Notes under the pieces: model-generated
What the model saw: the letters and a program-made list of their open reading frames with translations, nothing else
Database searches by the model: none
What the model was told of the DNA's origin: nothing
Shown here: positions 62,506-64,000 of the stretch, in pieces
How the letters are laid out: every line of letters begins with the position of its first letter
How positions within the stretch are numbered: position 1 is the stretch's first letter
Assembly: GCA_009777245.1 (NCBI GenBank)
Contig: WRMF01000003.1
Location: 88,923 to 152,922, forward strand
Reading direction: 5' to 3'
From: Betaproteobacteria bacterium
GTDB lineage: Bacteria > Pseudomonadota > Gammaproteobacteria > Burkholderiales > Rhodocyclaceae
Length of the DNA stretch: 64,000 bases
Program-made: the position numbers and the translations under genes

Positions 62506-62992
62506 CATCGTGACTTCCCTTGCATCCATACCGCATTACCCGCAACAGTTGAATGGAGCGGGGCTTACAATCGGCATCGTCATGAGCCGGTTTAATCAGC
62601 CGATTTGCGAGCAGCTTCTTCAGGCCACATTAGATGAGCTGCATCGTCTTGGGGTTGTCAATATCCGCGTTGCGACGGTTCCCGGCGCGCTGGAAATTCC
62701 GCTTGTCCTGCAAACTCTGGCGCAAGGCGACAAAATTCGCTTTGACGCCTTGATCGCTCTGGGCGCGGTGATAAGAGGCGACACTTACCATTTTGAGGTT
62801 GTCTCCAATGATGCTTGTCGGGGCGTGATGGATACCCAACTGGAAACCGGCGTGCCTGTCGCCAACGGTATTTTGACCTGCGATACGGAAGAACAGGCTA
62901 TCGTTCGGGTGCGGCAGAAAGGCGCGGATTGCGCCCAGGCCGCCGTTGAGATGGCGCGCCTGTTAGCCAAAATCCAGACTGATCCGATTTAG
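62489..62992 (+). CDS. ribH: 6,7-dimethyl-8-ribityllumazine synthase
   Basis: [25 protein letters not shown]...[26 protein letters not shown]. Confidence 0.95.
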   Translation: MRQENDIVTSLASIPHYPQQLNGAGLTIGIVMSRFNQPICEQLLQATLDELHRLGVVNIRVATVPGALEIPLVLQTLAQGDKIRFDALIALGAVIRGDTYHFEVVSNDACRGVMDTQLETGVPVANGILTCDTEEQAIVRVRQKGADCAQAAVEMARLLAKIQTDPI

Positions 62993-63206
62993 GGCGTTTT
63001 TGATTTAAGCATGCACACTTTTTCTCCAAGCGTAAAGCAATCACGGCGCAGTCAGCCCTCTCCCCCGCCCCCTCTCCCGCAAGCGGGAGAGGGGGGACAA
63101 CCATCTCACGCTTGCCACTGTCCCCTCTCCCGCTTGCGGGAGAGGGTGACCGAAGGCCGGGAGAGGGTGCGTAAAATATACTCACTTGATTCAAAAACGC
63201 TTTAGA
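62992..63206. repeat. Dispersed element B with CCCTCTCCC palindromes
   Basis: GGGCGTTTTTGATTTAAGCATGCACACTTTTTCTCC ... GTGCGTAAAATATACTCACTTGATTCAAAAACGCTTTAG. Confidence 0.7.
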
Positions 63207-63209
63207 TTT

Positions 63210-63683
63210 ATGCGAAAACAACCGCCCCCCGACCGACATCTTGCGCGCGCGTTAGCCATGCAAGGGCTTTACCAATGGCATATCAGCGGTTCGGACGAGG
63301 CTGCCATTGAAGCGCATCTTGTCGAGCTTGCCCTTGATGAATCGCCGCCTTCCCGCCGCGAGGCGGATATGGAACTGTGCCGCGCCTTGCTCTCCGGCGT
63401 TATCCGCGAATATGACGATTTGAAGGAAGCTCTTGCGCCTCTTCTGGATCGCGCTTTCGCTGAGCTATCCCCCATTGAGGCTAATTTGCTGCTGATGGCG
63501 ACCTGGGAATTGACGCATTGTCCGGAAACCCCCTATCGGGTCATATTGAACGAAGCGATTGAGCTTGCCAAACAATTTGGCGGCAATGAAGGCCATCGTT
63601 ACGTAAACGGCGTGCTTGACAAGATTGCCGCTACTCTTCGTCCTCATGAAATTACAGGCCGGAAGCCAGGCAAAAATTCTTGA
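63210..63683 (+). CDS. nusB: Transcription antitermination factor NusB
   Basis: RHLARALAMQGLYQWHISG...PYRVILNEAIELAKQFGGNEGHRYVNGVLDKIA. Confidence 0.94.
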   Translation: MRKQPPPDRHLARALAMQGLYQWHISGSDEAAIEAHLVELALDESPPSRREADMELCRALLSGVIREYDDLKEALAPLLDRAFAELSPIEANLLLMATWELTHCPETPYRVILNEAIELAKQFGGNEGHRYVNGVLDKIAATLRPHEITGRKPGKNS

Positions 63684-63703
63684 GCGAGGCTATGCAAATG
63701 AGG

Positions 63704-63793
63704 TAGGTTGGGGTGAGCTTGCGAACCCCAACATTGTTCCCATCCAATAATCACTGCGTGTTGGGGTTCGCGTTCCGCTCCCCCCAACCTACC
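63704..63793. repeat. Dispersed inverted repeat
   Basis: GTAGGTTGGGGTGAGCTTGCGAACCCCAACA ... TGTTGGGGTTCGCGTTCCGCTCCCCCCAACCTAC. Confidence 0.85.
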
Positions 63794-64000
63794 GGGCTGA
63801 TAAATTCGGATTCTCGAATATTCTTTGTTTCTAGCTCTTTCATAAACCTCATTATTTCAGGCACATTTCCTTTGTTATGCACCCAGATTTGCGAATATCC
63901 AACAAAATATGTATGAAATTCGTCGACTTCCAGGTTGTAAACTCGCGCCCTTTCTACCTCGTGATTGACTTCTCCAACCAGCACATTTCCAAAAGCGCTG
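63751..64000 (-). CDS. C-terminal fragment of a Hint-domain (polymorphic toxin-type) protein, continues beyond window
   Basis: ARVYNLEVDEFHTYFVGYSQIWVHNKG is a typical Hint C-terminal motif. Confidence 0.75.
   Translation of the reverse strand, partial: SAFGNVLVGEVNHEVERARVYNLEVDEFHTYFVGYSQIWVHNKGNVPEIMRFMKELETKNIRESEFISPVGWGERNANPNTQ

Overview
This is a 64 kb betaproteobacterial chromosomal segment. Family assignments were read by eye from the translated ORFs; no searches were run. Housekeeping blocks: rplU-rpmA-obgE-proB; flgBCDEFG; dgt; pyrG; hisA/hisH/hisB; rhlE; rluB-scpB-scpA plus a dynamin-like GTPase; sspA/sspB and petABC (bc1 complex); tatD; fur/bamE/dapB; phbB-phaR; a CaxA-type antiporter; fba; yicC, dsbC, ribE-ribB(X)-ribH-nusB. 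Accessory content: (i) a type IV pilin-like gene whose start codon is out of frame across a 9-C tract; one extra C would restore a full prepilin, so it may be phase variable. (ii) An M23 peptidase gene coupled to three tandem small secreted paralogues with an exact 424-bp period, an effector/immunity-like layout. (iii) Two Sel1-repeat gene pairs sharing a C-terminal tail. (iv) A restriction-modification island at 47.2-59.0 kb: res, fic, a DUF559 endonuclease embedded in in-frame 87-bp palindromic repeat arrays, mod with an AT-rich TRD and in-frame palindromic insertions, a GNAT-PIN-GNAT-PUA-like fusion, and an ASCH protein. (v) A Hint-domain toxin fragment at the right edge whose frame ends inside a dispersed repeat. 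Several families of dispersed inverted-repeat elements are interspersed. The strongest candidate for something undescribed is the link between the DUF559 nuclease and CCCTCTCC..GGAGAGGG palindromes that expand in frame inside protein-coding genes.
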